Positions 32,646-44,600 of a DNA stretch of 64,000 nucleotides are shown here, piece by piece; the first letter of the stretch is position 1, and the number at the start of each line of letters is the position of its first letter. The position numbers were made by a program, and so were the translations under genes. The notes below the pieces were generated by a model that did not search any database, was not told the origin of the DNA, and was given only the letters and a program-made list of their open reading frames with translations. Source of the stretch: Stereocaulon alpinum (taxonomy: Eukaryota > Ascomycota > Lecanoromycetes > Lecanorales > Stereocaulaceae); the NCBI GenBank assembly GCA_018257865.1, contig JAEUBA010000001.1, positions 248,001 to 312,000 on the forward strand, written 5' to 3'.

Positions 32646-33966
32646 CTAATTGAATTTCGTATGGATTATCTCAGGATTCTCATGCCAGTCGTCGATATTG
32701 ACCCACATCTGCAGATAATGTGTTAGTACGGTTAATTGTTAGGAGCGGAACTTCACTGTATACCTTTCGGAATGTGCTTAATCCAGCAAGGATGCTGCCA
32801 CCAATCCATGTGCTATACTTCCTCTCCGGCGGAGCAAAGATCTTGATCCTCATGTCCTTCACTGCAAGTCTCTGGACCTCATGTAGTAATCTGTCTCCGA
32901 AACCTTTAGTAAGAGTGGAACCCCCTGATAGCACGATGTTGCCGAAGAGAGCTTTCCGAAGATCCATATCTGTTCGGTTGATAGCATCGACGACGATCTG
33001 ATGGATGCCTGGGTATTCGAGGCCTATGATCTCTGGGTCGAAGAGGATTTCAGGCGCTCGATACCTCTCTGGCCCAATCTGCCGTTCTTCAGCAAATGAC
33101 ACGACTGTAGACAAGTATACAAGAATACACACCTTCATCTTATTGCCATCTGGCAATGTATATTCTACAACCTTACCCTCAGGCCGCCCTCCATGCTGCA
33201 TCCACTCCTTCTCCTCCCGCTTCGGATCTAACGCGACATATCCTGTTTTCTCTTTGATCATCCTGACGACCTCCTTCTCCGCGCTTGTGTGAAACACATA
33301 GCCACTCTTCCTGAATAGTAATTGCATATGCTCCGTGACATCCCTGCCTGCGACATCGATCCTTCGTATACTGCTTGGCATTGCGAAACCTTCGTAGACA
33401 GGCACAGCATGAGAGACGCCATCGCCAGCATCAAGGACTATCCCTGTTGTGCGGCCAGAGGCGTAGAGTGAGAGAACGGCTTGAATCGATGTGTAGAGGG
33501 CGGGAACATTGAAGGTTTCGAAGAGAATTTGAGCTGCGGTGTCGCGATTTGCACGAGGGTTAAGGGGTGGTTCTGTCAGGAGGACGGGATGCTGTAGTAC
33601 TTGTCAGTCCTACATATGTAGCATAACAAGATGTGCGAGATATTAAGGGGCTTCCCCTACCTCTTCACTCAATGTCTTCAGCTCTTCCTGATAGACGAAC
33701 TGCCATATCCTCTCCATATCGTCCCAGTCCGTGACAATGCCATGTTCCAGTGGATATCGTATCTTTAAGAGTCCTCTTAATTCCTCCGCTCTCTTTCCTA
33801 TGAATACATCACCCTCTAACGCTCCTGCCAGTACCCTCAGGTGTTTAGGTCTTCCCACAAATGAAGGGAAGTAGCACTTTGGCAGGTCTTCGCCCGCAAA
33901 GCCAGCTCTTATCGTTCCACTGCCGTTATCTAACACTATTGGGGCGTTGTGCAGTGTTTCTGTCAT
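32646..33966 (-). CDS. ARP1: Actin-related protein Arp1 (centractin), dynactin filament subunit
   Basis: Forms the short filament at the core of dynactin, which binds dynein to cargo and to microtubules; needed for nuclear migration in hyphae (Neurospora ro-4). Model: exons 33661-33966, 33133-33591, 32764-33078, 32646-32708; introns of 69, 54 and 55 bp; 380 residues, the family's usual length. Actin-fold landmarks: VLDNGSGTIRAGFAGEDLP (phosphate 1), DAGDGVSHAVPVYEGF (phosphate 2), NIVLSGGSTLTKGFGDRL (adenosine motif) and the ending WHENPEIIHTKFN, which is diagnostic of Arp1. Exon 1 residues ALEGDVFIGKRAEELRGLL also fit. The second intron is 54 bp with no in-frame stop, so its retention would add 18 residues. 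Confidence 0.96.
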
Positions 33967-34788
33967 GTCGACGGCACGTCGCTGGACTAAAGTCGAAAGT
34001 CGCAGCTAGTGTCAGAGGATTGCAGCCGCTGCCTATGGGCATCTCGGGCCGTGATTAGTAATAGGGGACATGCTCTTATTCATCACCAAAGTACGTTTGA
34101 CATGCTGGCCGTTCGAAGATGGTCGAAAGACGCAATGCCCGATGCCAATGCATGCCAAGACGACAAGGATGTACCCTAATATCACTCCCATAGGTAGGCT
34201 GAGGGTGCGCGCCCCCTCACGGTGTGGACATAACAATTCGCGTGGTGAGACGTAGTTGCCCCTATAACACAGTATTATTCGCTATCTACAGTAGCGACCT
34301 GTATTCCCCCTATGAAGGCGCTGGGCTTCCCGAAGTCTCTGGGTATAGAGAGCACTGATCTATCTATACTAGGTTGTGAACCCCAATCCCAGCCCTCCCC
34401 AAGCAGCTCCCTCAAGGCCTTACTTCACTTGGGTGTAGAAGAGCCTCCTTGCCCGCCCCGTTTAGCTTGTTTTCATTTCTACGGTACAGTTGGCAATAGG
34501 GATGTTCTAGCGGTACGTAGGTAATTATGATAGGCGATTGATAGTGAGTAATATGTGGTTGATGGGTTTTGTGGCGGCTATGGCCCACCACGCGAACTAT
34601 TCTGTCCACGCCGAGCATGAGTAATCGTGGGTGAGCTGCGCCCTGGCCCTGGCGAGGCTGTGCGTGAGCGGAGGCTTTCTAAGGACGGGGTCCGGATAGG
34701 TACTGCCTGATCGCCCTGCCAAATTTTTCTTGCCCTTGTGAACATTGAGTTTAGGCTCGAACATTCTACTCTAATACAGGACGTCATA
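33967..34788. promoter_or_regulatory. Divergent region between ARP1 and the membrane protein gene
   Basis: 822 bp holding the ARP1 promoter on the left and the promoter, and possibly an undetected signal-peptide exon, of the gene at 34789 on the right. A candidate acceptor (ctaatacag) ends at 34780. A frame near 34552 reads MWLMGFVAAMAHH but does not join well. Confidence 0.4.
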
Positions 34789-35631
34789 ATGTCGGCGGGC
34801 GAGTTCCTTCAACCATGGACAGCGCAGACAACCAAGGACTACTCCAAAAACAAAGATTACGCCGTCGGTGTAAATATCATAGTCGAGTGGGTCGCGAATT
34901 TCACCAATGCGACGATAACGTTATGGCAAGATAACAAACCAGGAGATGCACAAGGAGGACCTTCTATAAATCTTGAAGGTGAGTGCTGATTCTATCGATT
35001 TCCGACATCAAGCTTTCCGAGTGCTAAAACAACTGCAGAGTCCTACAACAAAACAACATGGGGCTGGAAAGTGTCCTTCGAGGGATTAGACCCTGGCTAT
35101 AATCACGTGTTCTACTTTGCAGTCTCAGAAGGGAATGGCGACAACAGCTTCACGAGCCACTATTTCAATATCAGTAATGCCTTATCCGTGACGTCTCCGT
35201 CCACATCAGCAGCTGGCAGCAGTGCTAGCAGTACAAGCTTATCCACGGCATACTCTACCAGTCCAGTGTCAACAACATTGACATCATCGCAATCGACATC
35301 AAGGGCAACCATTACACTGGCGCCCTCGAGCGATGGCGGGACGCCAGTAGGCATCATAGCAGGCATAGTAATCGGCACAGTGGTCGGGCTTTTGCTTCTA
35401 GTAGGTGCTGCATGGTTTGCCTGGAAGCTCAAGAAAAGGCGAACTACCACAGCGAGGGCCCAGTCATCAAGTGTTGCCTCCGGCCAGCCCTACCTCTATA
35501 CCGAGCAGAAGCCTTATGAGGCTGATTCATATCAGATCCCTAACTTGCATGAGGCGGATGCAAATCAGATATATGAACTGCATGAGTCTGATGGGATGCC
35601 AACCTACGAATTGCAGGAGTCTGTAAGGTAA
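34789..35631 (+). CDS. Single-pass membrane protein with Ser/Thr-rich ectodomain
   Basis: Model: exons 34789-34978 and 35039-35631, 60-bp intron with GTGAGT donor; 260 residues. Layout: an extracellular beta-type domain with several N-glycosylation sites (ANFTNATITLW, YNKTTWGW, FNISN), a Ser/Thr-rich stalk of about 45 residues, a Gly/Val-rich helix (GIIAGIVIGTVVGLLLLVGA), a basic stop-transfer KLKKRR and a cytosolic tail of about 60 residues with an 11-residue repeat (QIPNLHEADAN, QIYELHESDGM, PTYELQES). This is the common Pezizomycotina wall-facing sensor/adhesin layout. No signal peptide is visible at the chosen start, so an upstream exon is probably missing. Confidence 0.8.
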
Positions 35632-36634
35632 AATTGCACCTGAGGATAATGGCCAAGTATGTATGATATTACTAGATGTGTTCAGAAAGATGGGGCGGCT
35701 GTGTCTTAGCCATCGGTTTCGGAGCTGGATCTTCAATCAGTTTACATGGATATTGCTATATTGGTGTCACGAGTATATGGACTGTGAGTGGAATATGAGT
35801 GTACTAATATGTATGAATGATGAAATATCTATGTGTAAGAAGCTGAGCTAACTGCAGAAACGGAGCCAACCCGACCAGGACTAGCGTAGGTAACAGCCTC
35901 GCATGCTAAGTGATAGCCAGAACATAGGATTTCTACCCCAGCTACACCTCTCGTCCGGCCTAGGGTGAGCGCCGCTTTACGCTCGCGCGCCTGGGCGACG
36001 CTAGGTGATGTGATGCTCCCTGGGGTGCCTCCGCCCTCTTGAGAGGTCTTACCTGTTACCAATCATTACGTAACTCTGAATGCCGGCTTAGTGGAGGTCC
36101 GGGTACGGAGGACGATGAGTGGAAAAGCGGGAGAATTGTCGGGAAGCGACGCACGACCAGGGACGAAGAACATAAGGTGCGCTGGAAGAGCACATGAAAG
36201 CTCAAAGGCGGGTTGAAAAACTCACGGCGACTAGTACAGGGATTCGAGTCGATGTCCTCGCCTTTTCTCCCCTTAGCATCTGTTCTCCAATCACGGAATC
36301 TTTTACGGAGCGGCAACGATGGCTGTTCGGCAAGAGCATATCGTTGGTACTTCCATAACACTACTACTACAGAACTTTTCGTGCAAACATTCCTACAGAT
36401 AATAGCCAGAATGGTATTGATCGTAGGAGCCACATCGACAATTCGGTACCTCCACGTCGTCTGAGGTCCGAATGCGGTCCCTTGGCCCTGATTGAATTGC
36501 CAAGGGTAAATGCAGCTCTACTGGCTAACACTTATCACTGACACCACTAAGCATCTAGCAAGTGTAGACTAGTATTTTGAGAGCAACAAGATCGAGAACC
36601 GCCGAGCTCGCGTTACGCATTATCAATTCGTACA
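35632..36634. other. Convergent intergenic region
   Basis: A minus-strand frame at 36056-36433 (125 codons) has no family resemblance and a basic, irregular composition; I did not accept it as a gene. GC-rich sequence at 35940-36050 shows no clear repeat. Confidence 0.4.
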
Positions 36635-37176
36635 CTAGCACATCCTGAGAAATCATCAGTGTTGATGTCTCCGCAGAACTAAAAGTAACATACCTCTGAC
36701 CATTGTCACTTACACTCGGAGCACCATATCCCAAGCACGACGCCGATCCGACAGGACAATGCCGATGCGAGCAATCGTCATCGCTTTTGCAATTGCTAGA
36801 ACTGGTGTTGCTTCTTGGAACTAGCCGTGGAGTTGACTGCAAAGGCTCCAGGCTCTGTTTCTTGACATATATACACCGGCAAATCCTGGACCAATGTCAG
36901 CATTTATCCTGCTACGGTACGCAGAGTAGAATACTTCTTGTTGCCTTCAATGACACCAGGAGTGCCGTATTTCATGCAAGCTGCAGGCAGCTCAGGGCAC
37001 GGCTGGATTTGGCAATTGGCATCTGTCTGGCAAAAGGTGTACGCAATGTTGTCATCGTTGATAGGTCGTCCTTCGACGAATCGTAGGTGTTCTGTGACCG
37101 CGGCGGCAATGGTGAGGTATCGTCCAAACAACGCGAAAGCCAACGTGAGTGGGACGCAAAAAGATGGAGGATACAT
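36635..37176 (-). CDS. Small secreted cysteine-rich protein with two tandem modules
   Basis: Model: exons 36935-37176, 36694-36885 and 36635-36644; introns of 49 and 49 bp; 147 residues, so far unrecognised as a family. It opens with a signal peptide (VPLTLAFALFGRYLTIAAA). Two modules follow, each with cysteines spaced C-x5-C-x4-C-x6-C-x15-C. Module 1 begins FCQTDANCQIQPC and module 2 NCKSDDDCSHRHC; both share a Y-G-x-P-x-V core between the fourth and fifth cysteines. The splices are supported because they restore the fifth cysteine in each module: GNKK-ICRC after intron 1 and GQR-MC-stop after intron 2, with introns at equivalent places. Module 1 adds one extra Cys. A Gln/Ser/Pro linker joins them. 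Size, secretion and Cys content fit an effector or surface protein, but activity is unknown. Confidence 0.75.
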
Positions 37177-38142
37177 TCTTGGAGGAGTGCGTCAGACGGT
37201 CAGATTGCGAAGTATTGCCAAACAGCATTGGTGGACCTGATGGGAGAGAGTGGCGCCAAACAACCAAAAACAATGATGTTTAACGTGATTGGAAGGCATG
37301 CAGCTACATTCTTGCTAAGCCAGTGCGCAGCAGTTGTATAAATATGATAGATAGACAGCAAAGTGGCGGGTTCCCATGAAACGCATCCTTCCGCAGTGTG
37401 CATATAGGTATCCTGCCAAGAGAGCCTCCTAGGATCTATACAAAGTGGCAACACGATCCTGCGAAATAATTTCCAATTACCTCCTGACTGTTTGTGCCAG
37501 GAGCCAAGGCACAGCAAGTGTCATCCACTGCCTGAGCGGTGGTGTCTGTCATCCAGCCTGAATTGCCGGAAAAAGTATACTTTGGAGCAAGGTTATTCTA
37601 GGATCGAAAATCTTCTACCTTGGCCCTGATTCATCCCTCCAGGTCCGTGAGCTTTCAACATGCCTATCATGATTGATCCGTTGCAGACAGTTAATATAGA
37701 TAGGTGATATTAGCGCCGTGCTGGTCATGCGTGAGGCTTGGATCCTTCAAGCGTCTCTGACTTGGCAGCTCCTGCCTGCTCTCTTGGCAGTCACTTGTTA
37801 CACTTTCGGTGGAAAAGCTTCTCTGTCGGCATACGCTATGTTTGCTCAAAGTGCCCCCTCATAGACTGCTGTAGCATCGGCCTGATCTCGGTCGTAGTGG
37901 GCATGATGAGTCCTATATTGTGCAGAACTGGGGAAGGTACTAACACGTCTAGATCGAAGGAATCTGGCGGATTGCATATTTTCGCGATCATACACTGACC
38001 AGCCATCCACATCATTGTAGAACGCATAGTCCAAATGATATCATATGGAAGTGATGTCATTAGAATCGTGATAATCGTTCACTACCTGCATTGCTCAAAG
38101 TGAAACATCTAGCATGGTGTTGGTATCATTCAAGGGCCCAAA
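37177..38142. other. Region upstream of the cysteine-rich gene
   Basis: Contains the promoter of the cysteine-rich gene. Further left on the minus strand, 37430-37570 reads a short frame with paired cysteines (DTCCALAPGTNSQ and FAGSCCHFV, stop about 37440) that might be the end of a lost or fast-evolving secreted protein. A frame at 37846-38034 (DVDGWSVYDRENMQSARF) is unassigned. Neither could be built into a gene with a start. Confidence 0.35.
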
Positions 38143-39833
38143 TCATTCCGGCCTTGCCATGGCAATCACGGCTCTTATCCTATCAGCACTTGCTTCCAAC
38201 CACGTCCCATCACATCTCACGTCCCCATCTGAAGCTCGCTTGGTCTGTTTCTTCTTTGCTTTATCGAACCTAGCCTTAACGCCTGTCTCCGCTGCCTCGT
38301 GCAAATACGGAGTCCATGCAAGGCCGATGTCAGTATGTATAACCAGTAGCCGCAGCAACGCCTCCACGCACAGGCTCATTTTAGTATTGTCTATAATACT
38401 ATTCGTATTTGCTGCGAAGGGTAGGTAATATATCTCCAGCGTGTCTTGAGAAAGATCATCTTTTTCTGGACTGGGCGCAGAAGCTGCAATCATAGATCGG
38501 AGGATGTACTGGGTAAGTGCATTAGCTGCTTCGGGGGCGAAGTGACGTAGAGTAGGAGGCGACATGAAAAGGAAGAACGCCGGGATAGGTAGTACCCGGA
38601 TGTGTTCGACGTATAGGTCATAAAGGGTGTTGATGTCGGTGAAGGATTCGGGAACGTAGTAGGCAACTTTGGAAAGCAGTGCTAGTAGTCGAACCCGGAG
38701 GTGGATCGAGTCCATGCCTCCCAGAAAACCACTCACATCTGGAAACAAGTCTGTGTGGTCATTATTTGTATCAGATGCTGAAGTTACAGATTCGGATGCA
38801 GAGTCCTCCAAATCCGCTTGGTTCTCATCTTCCATATAATCACCGAAATTGTCGGCTTCGATGTCGATCCTTGTTTCAATTTTTCTCACATCAGTATCCT
38901 TCTTCAGCTCCTTGGTCTCGTTCTTCCAAACCTCTCCGAATTCGGCAACTAACTTCGTTCGACCATCTGCAAAGATGCCTCTCACGATCCTTCTCTCCCT
39001 CCCCGCAATAGCACGTCTGGAGTCCATGTATCTCACAATAAGACTTGTCTCCAGAGCATCATCGATTGTCATTCGTTCCCTAACCTCCCAATCCGCTTCC
39101 AGCATATCCAGCATATATGTGAGCCACGCACGCCACCTCTCCCATCTCCTCTTATGCAAAATACTGCAATTGAATGACCATCCGACGACCTGCCAGAAAT
39201 TTTCCGCTTGCGCCCACAAAGATCCTGCATTGGCCAGCTCGCCCTCAATAGTCTCAGTCTCTGTCTCAGTAGGGCTCTGGTTTTCACTATTGTTCACCTT
39301 CCTCCTTCTTCCCTCACTGCGACGACTCGGCGCGCCTTGGCAACTGAATTCGAAGGCATGCCCTAGACTGCCCTGGAGTGGGCCAACATGATAGAGCACG
39401 AGTCGAAGGTAGTCCAGAGCAAGATTGGCAGCTTGAATCCGGTCGAATGTCTTTGCTCGTGTAGTCAGTGTTGGGTGGACTGCTAGCGTAGCTATCAGAG
39501 CTATGTGCTGTGGAGGCGGGAGGATGGCGGGTAATGAGGAATTGCTTCCAGACGTGAGGAGGGCCGTGAGAAGGCTCAAAGCCTGACAAACTACGCTGGC
39601 TTATTAGTCAAAGCACTTTCAGTAGGAAACTTAGGCTTACAGAGACCCTCTTCAAAATATATCCTGCAAACCTCCCGGAGCTCATAGGGCAACTTTCTCA
39701 CTTGACGGTAGACCAGTTCGGGAGCATGAGCGTTCGACCTGGAGGGCGAGGAATTGATTGTTTTAGTAGAATGGAATGATTTGGGAGAATCTGGCGGGGC
39801 TGATAAGAAAGAGCTCGTTTCTTGTGTCTCCAT
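38143..39833 (-). CDS. Conserved fungal protein of unknown function
   Basis: Model: exons 39641-39833 and 38143-39590, 50-bp intron with GTAAGC donor; 546 residues. The junction reads YFEEGL-FCQALSLLTALLTS, a natural helical continuation. The protein is largely alpha-helical and solenoid-like (for example SLWAQAENFWQVVGW, RWERWRAWLTYMLDMLEADW, LLALLSKVAYYVPESFTDIN), with an acidic disordered insert around residues 330-360. No signal peptide or membrane helix. The even composition and the well-kept Trp-rich helices suggest a conserved nuclear or cytosolic protein that I cannot name. Its 5' end faces a 1.9-kb empty region. Confidence 0.8.
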
Positions 39834-41690
39834 TCCGGTTATGTTACCACGAATGTAGACATTGAGATGGGTATGCTTGGGGATCCTAGCCCGAGAAGCC
39901 TTTTATTTCCCAAGCGCGAACGCGTAGTATCATATCCGCGTCCACCCGCGACTCTGGTAGTTCTATGCCAAGAATGATGCACGTGACCTGCCCGGATCGA
40001 TGTGCGCCCTCTCTATTGAATTCTCGATCAAACGACAGACTATCAACCTCAAATGCAGAAGTTGTTCGATAGTTTAGTAGGCACACTCGGTGTTTGCCTC
40101 TGCTACGCATTATTCAAGACTAGATAAGGCTTCTCGCAAGGCTGGTGCAGAGCAGACGATGGCTCAGCCACAACCATGGCTGGAGCTACTGCACGAACTC
40201 GCAGTAATGATGTAGCAGGCTTGTAGAGACGGACCTGCTGATTAGCTCCCTTTACATCTGACTCACTCTGATCGGGAGATTCCGCTACACCAATATTGGG
40301 TGGTCATGGGGTCTTTTGACTTTCTCATGCGTTCTCCATGGATCCACTATCTTTCACAGCCAACCTATTCACGGTCATTGCACCTCGCCTACCCGAAACC
40401 CATTCATAGAGAATACATCCACGACTGCAACACCAGCTCTAACCCAGTCCCAAAACCCAATACCAAAACCCAACTCACCAACCTCCCGCATAACCCTCTC
40501 CATCGCCCCATCCATTCCCCTCCCCATCCCCTCGCGAAGACCTACTACCCTCCAACGACAACGAAGCCATCACCAAGCATGCGTATTCAAACCACAGCAC
40601 ACCACCCCATCTCCACAAAGCATGGAATCCACTTCTCCAATTCGTAAACCAGTACGTCAATCCAGATAATCACATGTATTCTTGCCCAAGATACACGAAC
40701 TCGTTAGGGATATGACAACAACGGTAGGTATCTGAGCCCAATATTCCCGCTATACGGAGCCTGCAACAGCAGAGACTATGATGGGGAGCAAGGGATAGAA
40801 TGATCTCATCGTTGCAAGTGCTTGAATAGAACTTGTTTTCGAGAACACAACGGGAAGACGAGATTAGGCGTTGAGGTCGAGGAGATGTAGGTAGAGAGTA
40901 CGCAAAACATAGCTAAACCGTGGTGGCGGTGGGTGAAATGCGCACATCAAAAAATCAATAGGAGCTGGAAACTACTCGGAGCAAATGGTAAGGGCTTTTC
41001 CGCAATGAAAGCACTCCTTTTAAAAGTATACGTAAAGTCTAACGGAGTCGGAAATATGAAGGGTTCGAACCCTCAGTATTGATATCTAATACAACGCGCA
41101 GCAAACATTAAAATGTAGGAAACGATGCAGCATTCATCAGATTGTAGGAAACGACGACTATTCCTCCGATGTTGGGCCAACAATGCGGTCAGCGTCCCAG
41201 GTGTGGCCGTTATTGGTGGGGTCGCGAGTGAAGAGCGACAGACTGTCCCAAGTAGCTCTCCCAGCTACATCGATGGCTTTTCACCTTATAAGATCGGTGC
41301 GATAGACAAGTAGCGGCGTACTACCGCTATATAGGCCGTTAGGAAGCGGCTCTCCTTTGCCTGAGGAAAAGTTTTTCATATTTTTATTTTTTTTATAAGC
41401 GCAACAAGTGGAGTCAGCAATCCTTTCAACAGCTACCAAATGTCACACCCATCAACATTCTGACATCGTGGCATACCATGTTGTTATGCTGGCATCAATT
41501 AGTGATGCATAGAATGACTCCACCTGAACATCATCCATCATCGTCGATGACTTGGCACATGCTGCATGCATGTACTTGGTGATATCCTCCGTCCATCAAT
41601 AATACAACACAATTGGAAAATAATGGAGTCGAAAATGCTCCCCATCTCTGATCTCACGATTTGAATACACTCTAGCATTAATCAGAAGAA
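39834..41690. other. 1.86-kb region without a supported gene
   Basis: Frames at 40300-40669 overlap in two registers and are Pro/Ser/Thr-rich through C-rich composition, not through domain content. A palindromic agggttcgaaccct near 41058-41072 mimics a tRNA T-arm, but no acceptor or D-arm fits. A 12-base word (tgtaggaaacga) occurs at about 41114 and 41142. An A/T tract lies at 41376-41395. Confidence 0.4.
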
Positions 41691-44600
41691 TTATTCATCA
41701 ATATTTGTACTCAGCCTCGCGGACCTCCTTGTCCCTGATTTCCGAGCTTTCTTCTTTGCTGGCTCCTGGATGTCTTTCTTCTGCCCCTCGGTGTACTTGT
41801 TCTTACACGGCATCATACTCGATACACCCATACTCGTCTGCTGCTCCTCAATTTCAATCTTCTGACTCGGCACAATCACCGCTTCCAGAACGGACATTTT
41901 CGCTGTCTGGTTATGGAGAGTCTGACGCCGAATATTCTGTTTCTGACATCCCATCGCCTTTAGCTTGTTCACGGCCCTAGGAACAATCACTTCTGCTTCA
42001 TCCACATTCTCGTCCGCCACAGTAGCGTCCGATGACGGTTCCGGACGCTCCTGATTCACCTGCCCACCGCTCTCCTCAGCACCACCATAGCCCTTTCCAC
42101 CAAGCTGTGGACTGCTGAAAACGTTCTGGACACTTTTGCCATATTTCATGGCATAAGTAGGGTTCTTGAAGCTGCGGAAAGATACCACGCCACGGTACTG
42201 ATGGTCCGAGGTAGATCTAGGTGCTGGCGTTGGAGTGCCTGGAGCGGTTTGAGGCATGAAGCACTTTGGAGTCGTGATATGGAATTGATCAAGATCTTGA
42301 CCGGGCATTGGGAGAGGCTTGATTGGCGGGGTGGTTGCAGTATTGATGCTTATTTGCGACTGTTGGCGGTGGGGTGTTGGAAGAGAATCATTCGGTGGGT
42401 TACCTAGGAATGACGGTAGCTGGTACAAGGGTTCCCAAAACCGCTTGGGTTGAGGAGTGAGTTGACTGGGAGTCGCAGCGTTGGCATGAGTCCCATTATT
42501 GGCGTTGGCTGGATGAGCAGAGATCACATTGGACATCTCAAAAGTCAACCCGGAACTAGACTTGTGTAACCCGTTGGTGCTGCTAGATGGCTGGGCAGTA
42601 ATCTTGACGAGGTCTACCTCTTCATCTGTTGGTGTCAGAGGCGAGAACATAGGAGCAACTGGGCATTGTCCTCCTGAATTCAAAGCCGAGTCTACGGAAT
42701 CGGTTGTTGTCTCTCCCAGTGGGTTCAATGCCGCAACGAAAGCTGCGTCCAACCCAACTTTCAGAGGCGCATGTTCTGCGTTGCTCTCCATCTCTGCTTG
42801 TGGGGTCAGAGCCAAGTCCTCAGAATAGATCGCGGACGAGTCACTCATACTAACGGTGCTATTGCTGTTCGGAGCTGATATCGGTTGTACTGAAGCATCT
42901 TGGACGTGTTGATTGGAGGCAAACTCTTCGGAAGGCTCATAGGCATGGGAATCAGATACGTCAACATCTAGACCATCACTGCCGTCGATTGACTCGTGAG
43001 CCTCCTCTGGATATGTGTTGGCGCCATTCCCTTTCACGTCCTCAATGTTAAGGCCGTCGTTCCCTGGGAGACAGTTGTGCTTGAGAACGGAAGTGGCTTG
43101 AGGATGATACAATGGAGTAGCGGCGGCGGCCGAGGAGGTGGCATCGTGAGCTCCAAAGCCTGTTTGATCGGTCTGAGCTGCTTCACTGACTAATCGTGGA
43201 GCCTGGTCCGCAGCGATTGCTTGCTGTGTTTGTTGCCAATGGTTGAGAACTCCACCGTGCAGCTCCACGGTCTCATTCACTGGTGGCATTTGAGTGGTTG
43301 CCACAGTACTACTCCGAGACGCATCGTCTGCGGTGACGTTGCTAAGATCCGGATATTGGGCTTCAGCAATGGCTTGGGCTGGGGTATCGTCCAATACAAA
43401 GAGTTCAGGAGAGCGGCACAATGCCAAAAACTCAGAAGTGTGGCTGGCAGAAACGTCGGGCACCACTGTGTCATTTATTGTACTAGTATCATCGGTCTCC
43501 AGTGGCTCGAAGCCACCAAAGCCCTCGTGATGATCAATGCTAGGGGACCAGAAGCCCTCAAGATCATAAGGCGCTTCACGTCTGGACTTCCAATCGTATT
43601 CGGAGTTGCCCCCGAAACGACGAAGCCTTGGAGCATTGGCACGCTTCCTTACGGGAGGCGCAGGGTTCAGGTGGAACGCAGAGCATGGAGATGAACTTTC
43701 GGCGATGGCTTCTTCCGATATCTTCTCCGAAACCAGCACAGAAGGTTTCTGGAATGAATTTGCCAGAGATGCTTCAGCAAAGGCATTGTCCATGCAGATA
43801 CCCGAGTCTTGGAATGATTTATCATCAGTTGAAGCTCGCCCCCCGATCACATAAGTCTTCTCGGGCGTTGTGACCCAAGTGGTGTTGATGGAAGGGCCAC
43901 AATCGGAAGAGTCAAAGAAGCCTTCATCAAACTCGTGACTCTCAAGGGGTCGTGTTGCGATGTCTCCAGCACCGTAGAAGTCGTCAAGCACTCTGTCGAG
44001 AACTGAGCTTTCACGAGGCCGAGTTGCCACGTATCCAGAACCAAAGAAATCGTCGAGCAGATAGCCGAGCGTTGCCTCATCCAATTCGGACGGAAAGTCG
44101 TTTGCCGGTGAATACGTTTGCCACGAAAGGTACTTCATTGCCGCCGCAGAGTCTGCCTGTACTTCCTCCTTCTGAGCTTGAACTTTCGGAACTATGAGCG
44201 TCTTCAGGTACCTGAGCTCCTCACCGGTCAACGCTTCGCCCGGAGCTCCAATTAGTTGCCGAGGTGTATCTTGGGACCCCGAGACTGAGAACTTCAATGT
44301 GTCAAACTTCCAAGCGTGAGTGATGGCATGCTGGACTTCAATCCTCAGGTTGGAGCAGTTTGATGGGCTTGATTCGTTCTCACAAGGTCCTTGCAAGAGG
44401 CCTAGACCCTCAGGTGGCGTATGTATATCGGCTTGATCTTCAGACTCAGCAGGCTTAGTCGTCGAGAAGTCGTGTCTCGCCATAGAAAGCTCGACATCCT
44501 CGATATCGGGTATCTCATTCGGCAGTGGTTCTGAGTCAACACGTAGTTCATCTTCATTGGGTCTTGCTGGCTTGTAAGGGGTTACTTGGAATTGTCAGTT

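Noticed and set aside
37430..37570. Cys-rich fragment ending in FAGSCCHFV on the minus strand
   Set aside because: No start codon, signal peptide or upstream exon could be attached, and its cysteine pattern differs from the two-module protein nearby.
40300..40669. Overlapping Pro/Ser/Thr-rich frames of about 115 codons
   Set aside because: Two registers are open at once because of C-rich composition; no domain, no splice signal and no promoter evidence.
41040..41085. Sequence agggttcgaaccct resembling a tRNA T-arm / B box
   Set aside because: The stem does not extend beyond the short palindrome and no matching acceptor stem, D-arm or A box is found at the right distance.
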